This document shows, piece after piece, positions 20,458-31,135 of a stretch of 64,000 bases of DNA. The position numbers and the translations under genes were made by a program. This DNA is from Salisapilia sapeloensis (Eukaryota; Oomycota; Peronosporomycetes; Peronosporales; Salisapiliaceae), in the NCBI GenBank assembly GCA_023334545.1, contig JAADVB010000044.1, positions 33,102 to 97,101 on the forward strand, in the 5' to 3' direction. Below the pieces are notes generated by a model that did no database searches, was not told where the DNA came from, and saw nothing but the letters and a program-made list of their open reading frames with translations. The stretch's first letter is position 1. The number at the start of each line of letters is the position of its first letter.

Positions 20458-22872
20458 TTACTTGCCACGCTGCTGTGAGGCAAAGATCTGGTACACGAGC
20501 ATCGTCGTCGAGTACTTTGCTCGACGGAAACTATCGAATTGATAATGATGCTCCTCACATTTCTTTAGCATCTCAGGTCGATGGTCCACGAATGGACTTG
20601 AAAGCTCTGCATTCTCCCACCGATCTTTCTCTGAGATGCTGTCAAGGTAGGACGGAGGCGATTCTACTGCCATATTCTGTTTTTCCGTCAAACTGCTGCA
20701 GTCATGACAGTAGAAGACATCGTTCCGTTCATCTGTCTTGAGGCGTCGACATTCTTCGTTCATCAAAACACGGCCGCACGTCGTGCACTGTGGCTGTAAC
20801 GAGATAGCAAAGAGGGATTCTCGACCGAGTTGGACGGACTCGACTAGCTTCTCACGGAAGTGCGCGCCCTGCAGCTCCTCTTCCGTCTGTTTCCCACGTT
20901 TCATCGGCAGACTCGCGAGTCTCTCGACTTCCAGCGGCCAGTAGTCTCCGTCAAAGTACGGTGGTAACCTCTGCTGGATGCTACGTTCGAGGTCGTGGAA
21001 TTCGGTTTCGAATAAATCTTCACAGGCGTAGACGACGTTCCGTCGCTTCGCCTCACTGACCATCCTTTGATACCACATGACCAATCTTTCTTTTCCCGGG
21101 TTCTTTTGAAACGGGGGATGACACCAATAAATAAAATCACCACCACGGGTTGTCGGGCAAGCCCAAATGTGTGCCTTGATAAAGCCTCGAGCCTTACTGA
21201 ATGCGAGATACGCGATCAAGATCTCTTGGAAGACACGTGTGCGGACACGACGCGGACGCATGTAGACGAGACTGTCTATGTAGGCAATGTAGACGCGATT
21301 GCGATTGGACTCAATGACACAATCGTCATCGTACTCTTGGACGTACATGGAAAAGATGCAAACTTCGAGACCGGCAATGCGTTGGAAGGCGCAGATCGCT
21401 TTGGACGTGTACGAGACGGATGGAGGGTACTGCCTTTGTTTGGAGCAAAATTGTTGGCGAACAACTGGTGAGACCGTGGCGGTCGTGCGTACATTCGATA
21501 CGACGCGGACGGTGATCGAATGTGCTGTCTCGACCTCATCTTCTTTCATGAGCAACGACCGGACTGATTCTTGTATGAATTTCGATAGTGCCGTCGTTTG
21601 CAACTGTTCACTCGTGATTAAATTGTCTCCTCTACTCGGTACCACGTGCGCTCGTTCCTTTGCATCTAAAAACTCCAACACACGCTCTTGGACATCAAAG
21701 CACCTGCCAAACTCCTTTGTAAAAGCTGTGTGTTTAACTGTCGGACTTAGCGCTCCATTCCCACTTTTCTTGCGCAATACATCACCTACGTCTGTAGAAG
21801 AGCTTGGAGATAGCTGAGCAGAGTCCCATTTACCTGTTGGCTTGTTCTCGACTGCTTCCAAGTCGCAGAGACGACAGAGAGGACAGATGTAGCTCTGGTC
21901 TTGATCGACTGCGTCGTTGAACAAAGCACAGATCTGGTGCACCCAATGGTTACAGCGGTCGCATTGGACCCACGGCTCCGTCAGTTCGTCCATGAATTTG
22001 ACTTTTACCAACTCACTCTTCAAGAGCTTCGGCTTGGAAGTGGATAGCAGGTCGGAGGGATCTTGTTCGCCTTGTCTTGAAATCGCGGATGTCGGTGGTG
22101 GCGTCAGGAGCTTTGGAAGTGATAGATAGCACTTGGCACACCAGTGATGTGTCTCGTCTGGAGAACGATAGCAAACCGAGTAGCGCTTAATCCTTTGTCG
22201 ACAAGGACCCGAGCAAAGGACGAACGGAGGTTCGAGGTTGATACACTTTTCATCGCACACGGCACAGACGTTGGCGAGGCAATGTGCACACGAGTGATCA
22301 TTCCGTCGCTTCCGTTGCGCGTTCCACTTGTTCTGCAATCGAGCAAACTCCCGATCAAATTCTTTGCGCAGTGTCTTAGCAGCGTCATGCACGACGTGTC
22401 CTGGTGGATTGAAGAGACAAGCATTTGCAAATACCAGGCGAATGTCCGCTGCACAATCTTCTGCAGAAGCGTATTGTAGCGTAAGGCATTTGTGCTTAAC
22501 GAGTGATAGATCCATGGGCTTTTTAATGACATCGCGATAGTGCGGGATGTTCCATCGGACGGGGTCCACGGGCTCGTTAAACAAGCCGTGGTTGGCACGA
22601 TGGAACATGAGCCGCGTCACGAGTGCAATGAGCGGTTGGAGGAATGCTTCACGACGCACATCACGCAAGTGCTGTCGAAGCTGCGATGCCGACGTGTCAT
22701 CAAGGGGCGACAGCGACGGTTGCCGTCGACTGCGTTTTATCGGCGGATCAAGCGAGGACGGTGGGTGGTAGATATGTCGCCGCTTCTTTCCGGGTTCGTC
22801 CGTCCCGTGGTTCGTCTCTCGCTTCGTGGGCGTCGCAGCAGGAGACGGCACCGCACCGTTTGCAAAGCCCAT
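20458..22872 (-). CDS. p300/CBP-type histone acetyltransferase with bromodomain and PHD finger
   Basis: A single exon encodes about 804 residues. From the N-terminus: a basic Arg/Lys-rich region; a bromodomain (about 65-190; YRDVIKKPMDLSLVKHKC, ANACLFNPPG); Cys-rich segments (CAHCLANVCAVCDEKC); a PHD finger (about 300-345; CDRCNHWVHQIC with ICPLC); the KAT11 domain (about 460-650; YIDSLVYMRPRRVRTRVFQE, KAHIWACPTTRGGDFIYWCHPP, PPYFDGDYWP); and a C-terminal zinc-binding segment (CTTCGRVL, CHDC; about 695-725). The enzyme should acetylate histone lysines as a transcriptional coactivator in the nucleus. It lacks the KIX and long Gln-rich parts of animal p300 and is much shorter. The start is the only plausible ATG; the frame upstream of it has no other one. 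It is divergent from MMS19, 245 bp apart. Confidence 0.88.
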   Translation of the reverse strand: MGFANGAVPSPAATPTKRETNHGTDEPGKKRRHIYHPPSSLDPPIKRSRRQPSLSPLDDTSASQLRQHLRDVRREAFLQPLIALVTRLMFHRANHGLFNEPVDPVRWNIPHYRDVIKKPMDLSLVKHKCLTLQYASAEDCAADIRLVFANACLFNPPGHVVHDAAKTLRKEFDREFARLQNKWNAQRKRRNDHSCAHCLANVCAVCDEKCINLEPPFVLCSGPCRQRIKRYSVCYRSPDETHHWCAKCYLSLPKLLTPPPTSAISRQGEQDPSDLLSTSKPKLLKSELVKVKFMDELTEPWVQCDRCNHWVHQICALFNDAVDQDQSYICPLCRLCDLEAVENKPTGKWDSAQLSPSSSTDVGDVLRKKSGNGALSPTVKHTAFTKEFGRCFDVQERVLEFLDAKERAHVVPSRGDNLITSEQLQTTALSKFIQESVRSLLMKEDEVETAHSITVRVVSNVRTTATVSPVVRQQFCSKQRQYPPSVSYTSKAICAFQRIAGLEVCIFSMYVQEYDDDCVIESNRNRVYIAYIDSLVYMRPRRVRTRVFQEILIAYLAFSKARGFIKAHIWACPTTRGGDFIYWCHPPFQKNPGKERLVMWYQRMVSEAKRRNVVYACEDLFETEFHDLERSIQQRLPPYFDGDYWPLEVERLASLPMKRGKQTEEELQGAHFREKLVESVQLGRESLFAISLQPQCTTCGRVLMNEECRRLKTDERNDVFYCHDCSSLTEKQNMAVESPPSYLDSISEKDRWENAELSSPFVDHRPEMLKKCEEHHYQFDSFRRAKYSTTMLVYQIFASQQRGK

Positions 22873-23117
22873 TTTCTTGGCTGAGAAACCGCGCTCGCGT
22901 TTTCTGTGGCAGATAAAGATCGGCAAGTGTATATAGTCAAATGGCGAGGTGAAAAGACGAGCTAATTGACAGAAATGGAGGACCTGTGGTGTTAAATTCG
23001 AGAAGAATGGAACGTATATTGGCAACGGGTGGGTCTAGCGTGGTTACGAAAAGAGATTGTACAGAATGCTACGAAATGATGAAACGACCACAAAAACAAT
23101 AAACACCAACGAAGCAA

Positions 23118-26100
23118 ATGTTCCGTCTGGATGCACCGTTGGAACCGGCGATTGCAGCCTACTGTGATCCAGAAGGAGAGGATGCGACGCAAAAGACGAG
23201 CTTAAACAATATTGTCATGCAGCTACATCGGAATGTACCGATGGAAAAGCTAGTGGAGAAGCTAGGACCTTATTTGACGCATGCTGACGGCCATGCTCGC
23301 CAACGAGCTACTTTATTACTTGCTGAAGTACTCCATCGACTCCCAGAATTGCCACTAAGCACCTCTGCTGCTGCACTATTGCTCAACTTCTTTACGGAGC
23401 GTCTACGCGATTTCCCTAGTGCCGATGCTTGTCTCCAAGCTCTGCTGGCTTTGGAGACGCATCATGCGAGTAAACTGCCTTCTCCAGCGTCTAGTCTTGA
23501 ATTAGTACACAAAGTCGTCACGTCTCTCCATGTACCACAGCTGGGCCAAGCCATGCGTAAGCAATGCTTTGAGCTGATGCAGGCAGCCGTCCAACGTCCA
23601 GAGGTGGTCAAGCTGTTGTTGACCGAAGGATCCGAGGCAGGAGATGGCAGCGAACCTGCTGACAGCCCTGGTAAGATGTTTGTCTTGGGCTTTTTGAACT
23701 CGATGGAGGGAGAGAAAGATCCGCGGAATCTGCTTCTGTGTCTCCAAGTGGCGCGAGAGCTCGCAACGCGTCTCGAGCCGGTGTTTGAGCGCCATGAAGA
23801 GCTAAGGCAGCAGTATTTTGATGTCATCTCGTGCTACTTCCCCATCACATTCACTCCGCCTCCAAACGATCCGTACGGGATCACGACGGAAGAGCTTATC
23901 CTATCCTTGCGTCGAGCCTTGGCCGCAAGTAGCCTCTTTGCCGCCTACGTCCTTCCGTTTTTACTAGAGAAATTGTCGTCGACACCAGTCATGGAAGCCA
24001 AATTAGATGCACTTCAGACGCTCGTGTTCTGTGGCGACAGCTACTCTGTCAGCTCGATGCTGCTACATCTAAATGCCATCACACAATCGCTGTACTATGA
24101 AGTCGTGAAAGGCGAGCAGAAAGAAGTGAATGAAGCTGCATGCGCTGCAATCTCTAGACTTACCACTACGATCGGTCGTGCGAAGAATAGAGGACATCAC
24201 GGTGGAAACTATGCGTGGAGCCAATTTGTTGTCAAGCTCGTCAGCCGTGCTTCAGCTGATCTAGACGATAATGCTGCCGACTCATTCGTCAGTACGTCTG
24301 CGGGCCGCACACTTGCAGCCGTTGCAAGTGACTCTGCGAGTGGCTTCCCTTATGTCGTAGATCAATGCATGTCCATGCTATTAGACAAGTTCGAAGCAAG
24401 CCAAAAACAGTCTGCATCTGCGTGTGAAGCGTCGTTGTCGAGAATTGCGCTGCTTGTAGACGCGATTGACCGAGATGTCGATCGTTCTGCTAGTGAACAG
24501 CCAATGCATTCACATGCTGAACGACTATTGTCTGTCCTCGACACTTTCTTACAAAGTGGTGAAGAGGTGCATAGTTCTTCTGGTGCCAAGTCTCTTGCAG
24601 TGGATGCTGTGAGTCATTTGATCACGTACCCTCCATCTCCTGTCGTATCTACATCTCAAGTACAGAACATTGTGCAGCTATTGACCAAACTGCTGCTTCT
24701 TGAACCAGCAAGTGACGTCCGACTTCATTGTCTCGTGAACCTCCAGGCGATTTCAAAGACACATGCCAACACTGGTGGAGATAAGTACGCTGAGTATGTG
24801 CAGGCGACGACGTTAGTCCAACTGATGGAAGTGATCCAACAAGCGCCGGACCATGACTCCACTCGGCAGATCTTGATGTGTTCCCGTCGATCGCACGAAG
24901 CGCTACAGAGCGACGTGTTGGACGCAACCACGTCTCTGTGTTCCGAGCCGAGTATCTTTCAAGCTGCCATCACGCGTCTCGTGTCCGTCACGTTGGATGG
25001 TGGAAACGGCCAAGCCTACTTTTTTCAAAGCCAAGAGGCAGATTCAGTCCTCCGTCGTCGCTTGAACAAGGTGCTGGCAGCAGTGGCTCAGATTGTCGAG
25101 AACGGATCGGAAGACAAGTCCAGCATGGAGTTCTGTGTGCGTGAAGGAGAGCACGGGTCCATCGTCCTGAAGCTCTTGTCCGCCATCTCCAGCACGACGT
25201 CGAGTGCAGCGGAGAAAGAGGAGGTTGTGGACGCCGCGAAGCTCGAGCCATGTGCTCGTATCTTCCGCACAGTCATGCAGAGTGTCGAGCCAGCATCGCA
25301 AGAAGTGCTGGCGAGTGCTGCCGTCGACAAGTTCCTTGCGTACCCGGTTGACGCGATGCAACCAGCTCATTTACAATTCGTGCCGCTCTTTTCTGCTGTC
25401 GTGAACTCTTGTCGACGAGGTGTCGTTTTGCCACATACGTCAGAAGTGATGAATCGACTGCTTGAACTCGCGCAAGCACACTCGTCGTCGGATAGTGTGA
25501 GCAAAGAGGCATCGTTGTCGGCTGCCAAGTCACTCGCGTCGATTGTGAACAAGATGGGCGACGGAGAAGAGTTTGATGCACTCATCCGACTCTTGTTGGA
25601 TACGAAGCTGTCCACGACGATTGCAGATGAAAGTGCGGATCATAACATGCGACTTGCAGCTCTCCAGATCTACGTCTGGGTGGCTAAGGCACTGGTCATT
25701 CGAGGCCACAAGACACATGCGCCAGCCTGTTTGCAATTCTTGTGTCGATTCGTGACACCAGCTAGTCCGGAGGAGACATCTTCCATCAGTATGGACGTCG
25801 CCAAGAGCTTCAAGCTGCTCCTGGTTGAGTACCCTGATGTACTTAACCGCAAGTGCGGCGCAGTCGTTACGGTATGTTCGCATATTCGAATGAAGTAGTG
25901 CTCGTCTACTAACATTTATTCTATGAACAGCTTCTCTACAGCCAACGGACGTTTGGCTTTGTATTCCCACCTCTCCTCGAGTACGTGCGTAGTAGAAAAG
26001 TAGATGAATGTGTTCCTGCTCTCGTCGCGTTCTCCCACGTCATCGCGCAGTCGCCGAAAGCAGCCTACTTGCCTCAATTGCCAAGCATCTTCCCGCTACT

Positions 26101-26488
26101 TGTGCATGCTATTAACACAGATAAGGAAGAGCTGCGTGACCCGGCCGTCCATGCGTTCAAGATCTTGCTATTCGAAAGCGTCGACAGTGCTAAGCCATTC
26201 TTGAAAGACATCTTCCCTGGCCTCCTCCTACAGGCCCAACAAGGGTACCTTGTATCATGTATTTAGCTGCGAGAAAAGAGATTAATGGTGTTGTATGTCC
26301 ATAGGGGAAGTGCATTGGCGCGACATGAAGCTCTGCAGTGTGTCTCGAAGCTTGCTTCGATCCCGTATGAACTCGTGCATCCGTACAAGGTGGACATTCT
26401 CAAGAACTTGCTCAAGTGTTTGGATGATCGGAAGCGATTCGTACGTCGAGAAGCGGTGCGTGTACGCAACCAGTGGAGCGTACTATAA
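23118..26488 (+). CDS. MMS19: MMS19, cytosolic iron-sulfur protein assembly HEAT-repeat adaptor
   Basis: Three exons (23118-25871, 25931-26244, 26305-26488) with introns of 59 and 60 nt encode about 1083 residues of HEAT repeats. The segment CYFPITFTPPPNDPYGITTEE with LPFLLEKLSSTPVMEAKLDALQTL is the MMS19 N-terminal signature, and the C-terminus KRFVRREAVRVRNQWSVL matches the family ending. MMS19 is the targeting subunit of the CIA complex that hands Fe-S clusters to DNA polymerases, helicases such as XPD, and other nuclear enzymes. Length and both ends agree with the family, so the model looks complete. The 3' end converges on the mitochondrial ribosome recycling factor gene with 51 bp between stop codons. 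Confidence 0.9.
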
Positions 26489-26539
26489 GATACAAATGGA
26501 AATGACCTGAAGAAGACCGTGTCGAGTGTATTGTTCACG

Positions 26540-27405
26540 TTAGACGACAGTGAGATCTTGCTCCTTGGCCTCCAGGAGATTGTTAATGTCGCCAATGGCT
26601 TCGTCCGTTAGTACTTGGATTTGATCCACTACTCGCTTAATGTCATCTTCCGACACTTCCTTCTTCATCGCTCGGGCTTCGTTCATAGAATCCTGTCGAG
26701 CTCGACGGACGTGCTGTCGAGCCTGTTCCCCATGCTTCCGAACTGCCTTGAGTAGATCCTTACGAGTCTCCATGGACATTCTAGTCGGGTACTGTAAGCG
26801 CGTTTATATATATGTGGAGTGAGTGTTTAAATGGTACTTTGGGAAGGTGATGTGGAGCGCCTGACCGTCCTCTCGGATCTGGTAGACTGGATTCACGCCT
26901 GCTACAGCATCCTTTACGTCCGATGCGAGCTATTTGCAGGATAGAACTAGCTAAATAGGATAGTCAAGTGCAATGGGATGAGGAATATCCTTACGGATGG
27001 ATCATAAGGCGTGATGCTGAGTGCGTGGGAGCTTTGGACAGCTACTTGGGCGACTTGGGGCAATGGCACGTGCTCTCCGTAGGCCGGAATACGAAGATCG
27101 TCAAAGATACCGGCGTCGGCTTTACCAGGTCGCATCTGGGAAAGAGCGCGATTGAGGTTTTGCACTCCGCCTTGCATATTCCGACGCGTTTGGGCTAATT
27201 GCGCTTGGAATTGCGCTTCGAGTTCATCGTCGGCATCGGCCTTGAAGTCGAATTCATCTACGGATTCTGGCGGTGCCGGGTGCGTCGGTGGCTTTTTGTT
27301 CTTGCCTTTACCAGCCTTCTTGGCAAAGAAGCGAACATTGCTAAAGGAATATGTCGCTCGACCACCACTTGTCGAGACACGAGAAGCTAATAAACGTAGG
27401 GCCAT
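26540..27405 (-). CDS. MRRF: Mitochondrial ribosome recycling factor
   Basis: Three exons (26995-27405, 26838-26929, 26540-26780), introns 65 and 57 nt, give about 247 residues. The first 35 residues (MALRLLASRV..., rich in Arg, Ser and Ala, no acids) look like a mitochondrial presequence, followed by a Lys-rich linker. The RRF fold then follows: helix QFQAQLAQTRRNM, AYGEHVPLPQVAQVAVQSSHALSITPYDPS, LHITFPKMSMETRKDL across the second junction, and the closing helices SEDDIKRVVDQIQVLTDEAI. Choosing the acceptor just before AATGTCC keeps the family spacing exactly. It splits post-termination ribosomes in the mitochondrion. The frame is open further 5' to 27501, but that stretch overlaps the promoter shared with the next gene, so 27405 is taken as the start. 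Confidence 0.85.
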
Positions 27406-27509
27406 GTTGGATCGATTTCGAATGTTTTCTTGATATGTGGAATTTAGTGCTGGTCTATTTTGTTTATCGTCCAGAGCTAAATTGACGCGCACATCGACCA
27501 CGCGAGGTG

Positions 27510-28331
27510 ATGGTCAAGACGTACTCGCTATCGCAGCGCCTTGTGCGTGTACTGCAGACTTCGTATCGAGAAATGGACTGGTGGATGTTGCAGAATATGC
27601 CTGGTTTACCCAACACACCCGAGAAGAATGCTCGATTGAAAGAACCTCGCGTCGTGGATCTATGGGAACTCACGTGGCGTGATCATGTACGCAAATTGCA
27701 AGAGGCATGGGCAGATTACAAAGCGTCTTTTCAGGTTTATGACAAAGTAGACTTGCAAAAAGGAGCCGAGGAGCTGCGAGAAGCTGCGAAACAGTTTGGT
27801 GGTGATGTGCAGTCGAATGCTCGATCGAATATCAAGTACTTGGAAAAGGAGCTAGATGGGACGCAGTTACTTCAAAACGTTCATTACATCCGATCGACTG
27901 CTGGTAAAAACCTTGATTTCATCGCACAAGAAGCAAAACATGCGGGGGAAGAAGTGGACCCAGAGCAATTACGACAGAACGTGCAAGAGGCATTGCAAAG
28001 TGTCAAAAGCCAGGACGATGTCCAGACGACAGTGACGAAAAACCTATCTCAGCTACGTGAACTCGCGGAATCAACTCGAGACGCTGCCTTATCCATGGAA
28101 AAAGAAGACGTCGAACAGCTTAAAGGCGACGCGCAGTCGTGGTTGGCGGATAAACTTGTCGTGGGCCAAACGGTTCTCGTGGGTTTTATCGATGGGTACA
28201 AAGAAGGCAAGCAACTTGAACTTACTCGCGAGAACCCTCTACTAGTAGATTTCGTCAAAGACACTGCACAACAGCAGTCGGATCGTTTACATGACTTTAT
28301 AGCGTCCCAACGCAGTAAGAAATCGGAATGA
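27510..28331 (+). CDS. Conserved-looking coiled-coil protein, unknown function
   Basis: One exon of 273 codons starting at ATG 27510 (a GTG precedes it directly). I do not recognise the family. The N-terminal 35 residues (MVKTYSLSQRLVRVLQTSYREMDWWMLQNMPG) are amphipathic with few acids and could be a mitochondrial targeting region. The rest is largely helical and rich in Gln, Glu, Lys and Ala, with heptad-like stretches suggesting coiled coils (residues about 75-200), and a more hydrophobic patch (LVVGQTVLVGFIDGY) near 220. No signal for a transmembrane helix is strong. It shares a bidirectional promoter of about 100 bp with the mitochondrial ribosome recycling factor, a weak hint at a mitochondrial role. 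Codon use is like its neighbours, so it is probably a real gene. Confidence 0.6.
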   Translation: MVKTYSLSQRLVRVLQTSYREMDWWMLQNMPGLPNTPEKNARLKEPRVVDLWELTWRDHVRKLQEAWADYKASFQVYDKVDLQKGAEELREAAKQFGGDVQSNARSNIKYLEKELDGTQLLQNVHYIRSTAGKNLDFIAQEAKHAGEEVDPEQLRQNVQEALQSVKSQDDVQTTVTKNLSQLRELAESTRDAALSMEKEDVEQLKGDAQSWLADKLVVGQTVLVGFIDGYKEGKQLELTRENPLLVDFVKDTAQQQSDRLHDFIASQRSKKSE

Positions 28332-28420
28332 TGTAATCCTTCTTCCTTGCTGCGACCGTTGACAGATACGACTTGAAGATCGTATGGTGTTTTTTTATAA
28401 GCGACTCTAGTTCATATCCA

Positions 28421-28436
28421 CTCATTTCCACTTGTC
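28421..28436 (+). promoter_or_regulatory. Probable oomycete-type initiator of eEF2
   Basis: CTCATTTCCACTTGTC resembles the oomycete initiator consensus (TCATTYY core followed by a pyrimidine-rich flanking region). It lies 117-132 bp before the eEF2 start codon, and the leader downstream is strongly pyrimidine-rich (runs of CTTCCTC and TTTCCCTCC), as in highly expressed translation genes. No transcript evidence is available. Confidence 0.45.
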
Positions 28437-28552
28437 TCCAGCGCGGATCTGCCACTTCCTCTTTTTCCCTCCAAGCGAGAAACAGGAAAACACCGTCTTC
28501 AAGTCTTCGTTTCTTCCCCTCCTTTGCAACCGCCTTTGAAACTCTAGTCAAC

Positions 28553-31135
28553 ATGGTTAACTTTACCGTCGAGCAGATGCGTGAGATCATGGATCAAACG
28601 CGGAACATCCGTAACATGTCCGTGATTGCCCACGTCGACCACGGCAAGTCTACGCTTACGGACTCGCTTGTGTCCAAGGCCGGTATCATTGCCGCCAAGA
28701 ACGCCGGTGAAGCTCGTTTCACCGATACGCGTGCGGATGAGCAAGAGCGATGCATTACCATCAAGTCCACCGGTATCTCGATGTTCTTCGAGTACGATAT
28801 GGACGCTGGTGAGCAAGCTATTGCCAAGAAGGTTGCCAAGGAAGAAGAGGTCAGCGAGGCTGGTGAGGTCAAGGAGCTCGAGATTTCCAAGAACTCGTAC
28901 CTTATCAACCTTATCGACTCGCCTGGTCACGTTGACTTTTCGTCGGAAGTGACGGCTGCCCTACGTGTCACGGACGGTGCCCTTGTGGTCGTTGACTGCA
29001 TTGACGGTGTCTGTGTCCAGACCGAGACGGTGCTTCGTCAGGCCATTGGTGAGCGTGTCAAGCCTGTGCTCATGATGAACAAGGTCGACCGTGCTCTTCT
29101 TGAGCTCCAGCTTGGCCCGGAAGAGTGCTACCAGTCCTTCTCCCGTGCCATTGAGTCCGTCAACGTCATCATTGCGACGTACAACGACGACAAGCTCGGT
29201 GACGTCCAGGTCTACCCGGAGGAGGGTACGGTTGCCTTCGGTTCTGGTCTCCACCAGTGGGGTTTCACGCTCAAGCGTTTCGCCCGTATCTACGCTAAGA
29301 AGTTCGGCATTGAAGAATCCAAGATGATGCAGAAGCTCTGGGGTGACTGGTACTTCGACGCTGCCAACAAGAAGTGGACGTCCAAGAACAACGCCGAGGG
29401 TACCCTCAAGCGTGCTTTCTGTCAGTTCATCATGGACCCGATCATCAAGATGTTCGACGCTATCATGAACGACAAGAAGGCCAAGATCGAGAAGATGATG
29501 AAGGCCGTCGGTGTTGAGCTCAAGTCTGACGAGCGTGACCTTGTCGGCAAGCCGCTCCTCAAGACCACCATGCAGCGCTGGTTGCCGGCCGCTGACGCCG
29601 TTCTTGAGATGATCGTCGTTCACTTGCCGTCCCCGGTTGCCGCTCAGCGTTACCGTGTGGACAACCTGTACGAAGGTCCTCTTGATGACGAGTGTGCTAA
29701 CGCCATTCGTAACTGTGACGTCAACGGACCTCTTGTCATGTACGTGTCCAAGATGATCCCGACGTCCGACAAGGGCCGCTTCTACGGTTTCGGACGTGTC
29801 TTCGCCGGTAAGATTGCCACTGGCCAGAAGGTTCGTCTCCTCGGCCCCAACTACGTTCCGGGCAAGAAGACCGACTTGTGGGTCAAGAACATCCAGCGTA
29901 CGCTTATCATGATGGGCCGTTACGTTGAGCAGACGCCTGACATCCCGGCCGGTAACACGTGTGGTCTCGTCGGTGTCGACCAGTACCTGCTCAAGTCTGG
30001 TACGATCACGACGTCTGAGACTGGTCACAGCATCCGTACGATGAAGTTCTCTGTGTCGCCGGTTGTCCGTGTCGCCGTTGAGCCGAAGACTGCTCAGGAC
30101 CTGCCCAAGCTTGTGGAAGGTATGAAGCGTCTTTCCAAGTCTGACCCCATGGTTCTGTGTTACACGGAAGAGTCTGGTGAGCACATTATCGCCGGTGCCG
30201 GTGAACTCCACTTGGAGATCTGTCTGAAGGATCTTCAGGAAGAGTACATGGGTTCGGAGGTTAAGATCTCTGACCCGGTTGTTGCCTACCGTGAGACGAT
30301 TACGGGCGAGACGTCCATGACGATGCTCTCCAAGTCGCCGAACAAGCACAACCGTCTCTTCTGCGTTGCCTCCCCGCTGTCGGAGGACCTCGTGAACGAG
30401 ATTGAAGAAGGCAAGGTCGAGGTCGGTGCTCGTTACGATATGAAGCTCCGAGCTCGTTACCTCGCGGACAACCACGAGTGGGACGTGACGGACGCTCGTA
30501 AGATCTGGGGTTACGCTCCGGATGGCACGGGACCCAACATCTTCGTCGACCAGACCAAGGGTATTTCCTACTTGAACGAAATCAAGGAGTCTGTCCTCGG
30601 CGGATTCAACTGGGCCACCAAGGACGGTGTTCTCTGTGAGGAGTACGTCCAGGGCATGCGCATCAACCTCTTGGACTGTGTGCTCCACGCCGATGCCATT
30701 CACCGTGGTATGGGTCAGATCATGCCGACTGCCCGTCGTGTCACGTACGCGTGCCAGTTGACGGCCTCCCCTGCTCTTATGGAGCCGGTGTTCCTTGTGG
30801 ACATTTCGTGCCCGCAGGACGCCATGGGTGGCTGCTACGGTGTGCTCACGCGTCGCCGTGGCCACGTCTTCTCGGAGGAGCAGCGCCCGGGTACCCCGAT
30901 GGTGCAGCTCAAGGCCTACTTGCCTGTGAACGAGTCGTTCGGATTCACCGCTGCTCTTCGTCAGGACACGGGTGGCAAGGCCTTCCCGCAGTCTGTGTTC
31001 GATCACTTCCAGCCTGTGGCCGGTGACCCGATGGACGCTAACTCGATGGCTGGCAAGCTTGTCAACCAGGTGCGTCTCCGTAAGGGTCTCGCTCCGGAGC
31101 TTCCGCCGCTCGACCGTTTCTACGACAAGCTCTAA
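28553..31135 (+). CDS. EEF2: Translation elongation factor 2 (eEF2)
   Basis: One exon encodes 860 residues of the ribosomal translocase GTPase. The start [14 protein letters not shown] is the normal eEF2 N-terminus; the open frame extends upstream but only through leader sequence. Visible motifs: P-loop AHVDHGKST (about residue 27), switch I region [15 protein letters not shown] [26 protein letters not shown], and the domain IV loop [19 protein letters not shown] whose His717 is the expected diphthamide site. Residue 720 is Met where most eukaryotes have Gly. The C-terminus [11 protein letters not shown] is canonical. Codon use is strongly biased (CGT, GGT, GTC, AAG), consistent with very high expression. 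HGH1, which in yeast acts as an eEF2-folding cofactor, is encoded about 14 kb downstream. Confidence 0.97.
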   Translation: MVNFTVEQMREIMDQTRNIRNMSVIAHVDHGKSTLTDSLVSKAGIIAAKNAGEARFTDTRADEQERCITIKSTGISMFFEYDMDAGEQAIAKKVAKEEEVSEAGEVKELEISKNSYLINLIDSPGHVDFSSEVTAALRVTDGALVVVDCIDGVCVQTETVLRQAIGERVKPVLMMNKVDRALLELQLGPEECYQSFSRAIESVNVIIATYNDDKLGDVQVYPEEGTVAFGSGLHQWGFTLKRFARIYAKKFGIEESKMMQKLWGDWYFDAANKKWTSKNNAEGTLKRAFCQFIMDPIIKMFDAIMNDKKAKIEKMMKAVGVELKSDERDLVGKPLLKTTMQRWLPAADAVLEMIVVHLPSPVAAQRYRVDNLYEGPLDDECANAIRNCDVNGPLVMYVSKMIPTSDKGRFYGFGRVFAGKIATGQKVRLLGPNYVPGKKTDLWVKNIQRTLIMMGRYVEQTPDIPAGNTCGLVGVDQYLLKSGTITTSETGHSIRTMKFSVSPVVRVAVEPKTAQDLPKLVEGMKRLSKSDPMVLCYTEESGEHIIAGAGELHLEICLKDLQEEYMGSEVKISDPVVAYRETITGETSMTMLSKSPNKHNRLFCVASPLSEDLVNEIEEGKVEVGARYDMKLRARYLADNHEWDVTDARKIWGYAPDGTGPNIFVDQTKGISYLNEIKESVLGGFNWATKDGVLCEEYVQGMRINLLDCVLHADAIHRGMGQIMPTARRVTYACQLTASPALMEPVFLVDISCPQDAMGGCYGVLTRRRGHVFSEEQRPGTPMVQLKAYLPVNESFGFTAALRQDTGGKAFPQSVFDHFQPVAGDPMDANSMAGKLVNQVRLRKGLAPELPPLDRFYDKL

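Noticed and set aside
27406..27501. N-terminal extension of the ribosome recycling factor
   Set aside because: It would overlap the promoter of the divergent gene, and the Met at 27405 begins a good mitochondrial presequence.
28961..31006. 681-codon frame antisense to eEF2
   Set aside because: It is a shadow of the extreme codon bias in eEF2; composition is Arg/Val/Thr/Leu-rich with no recognisable motif.
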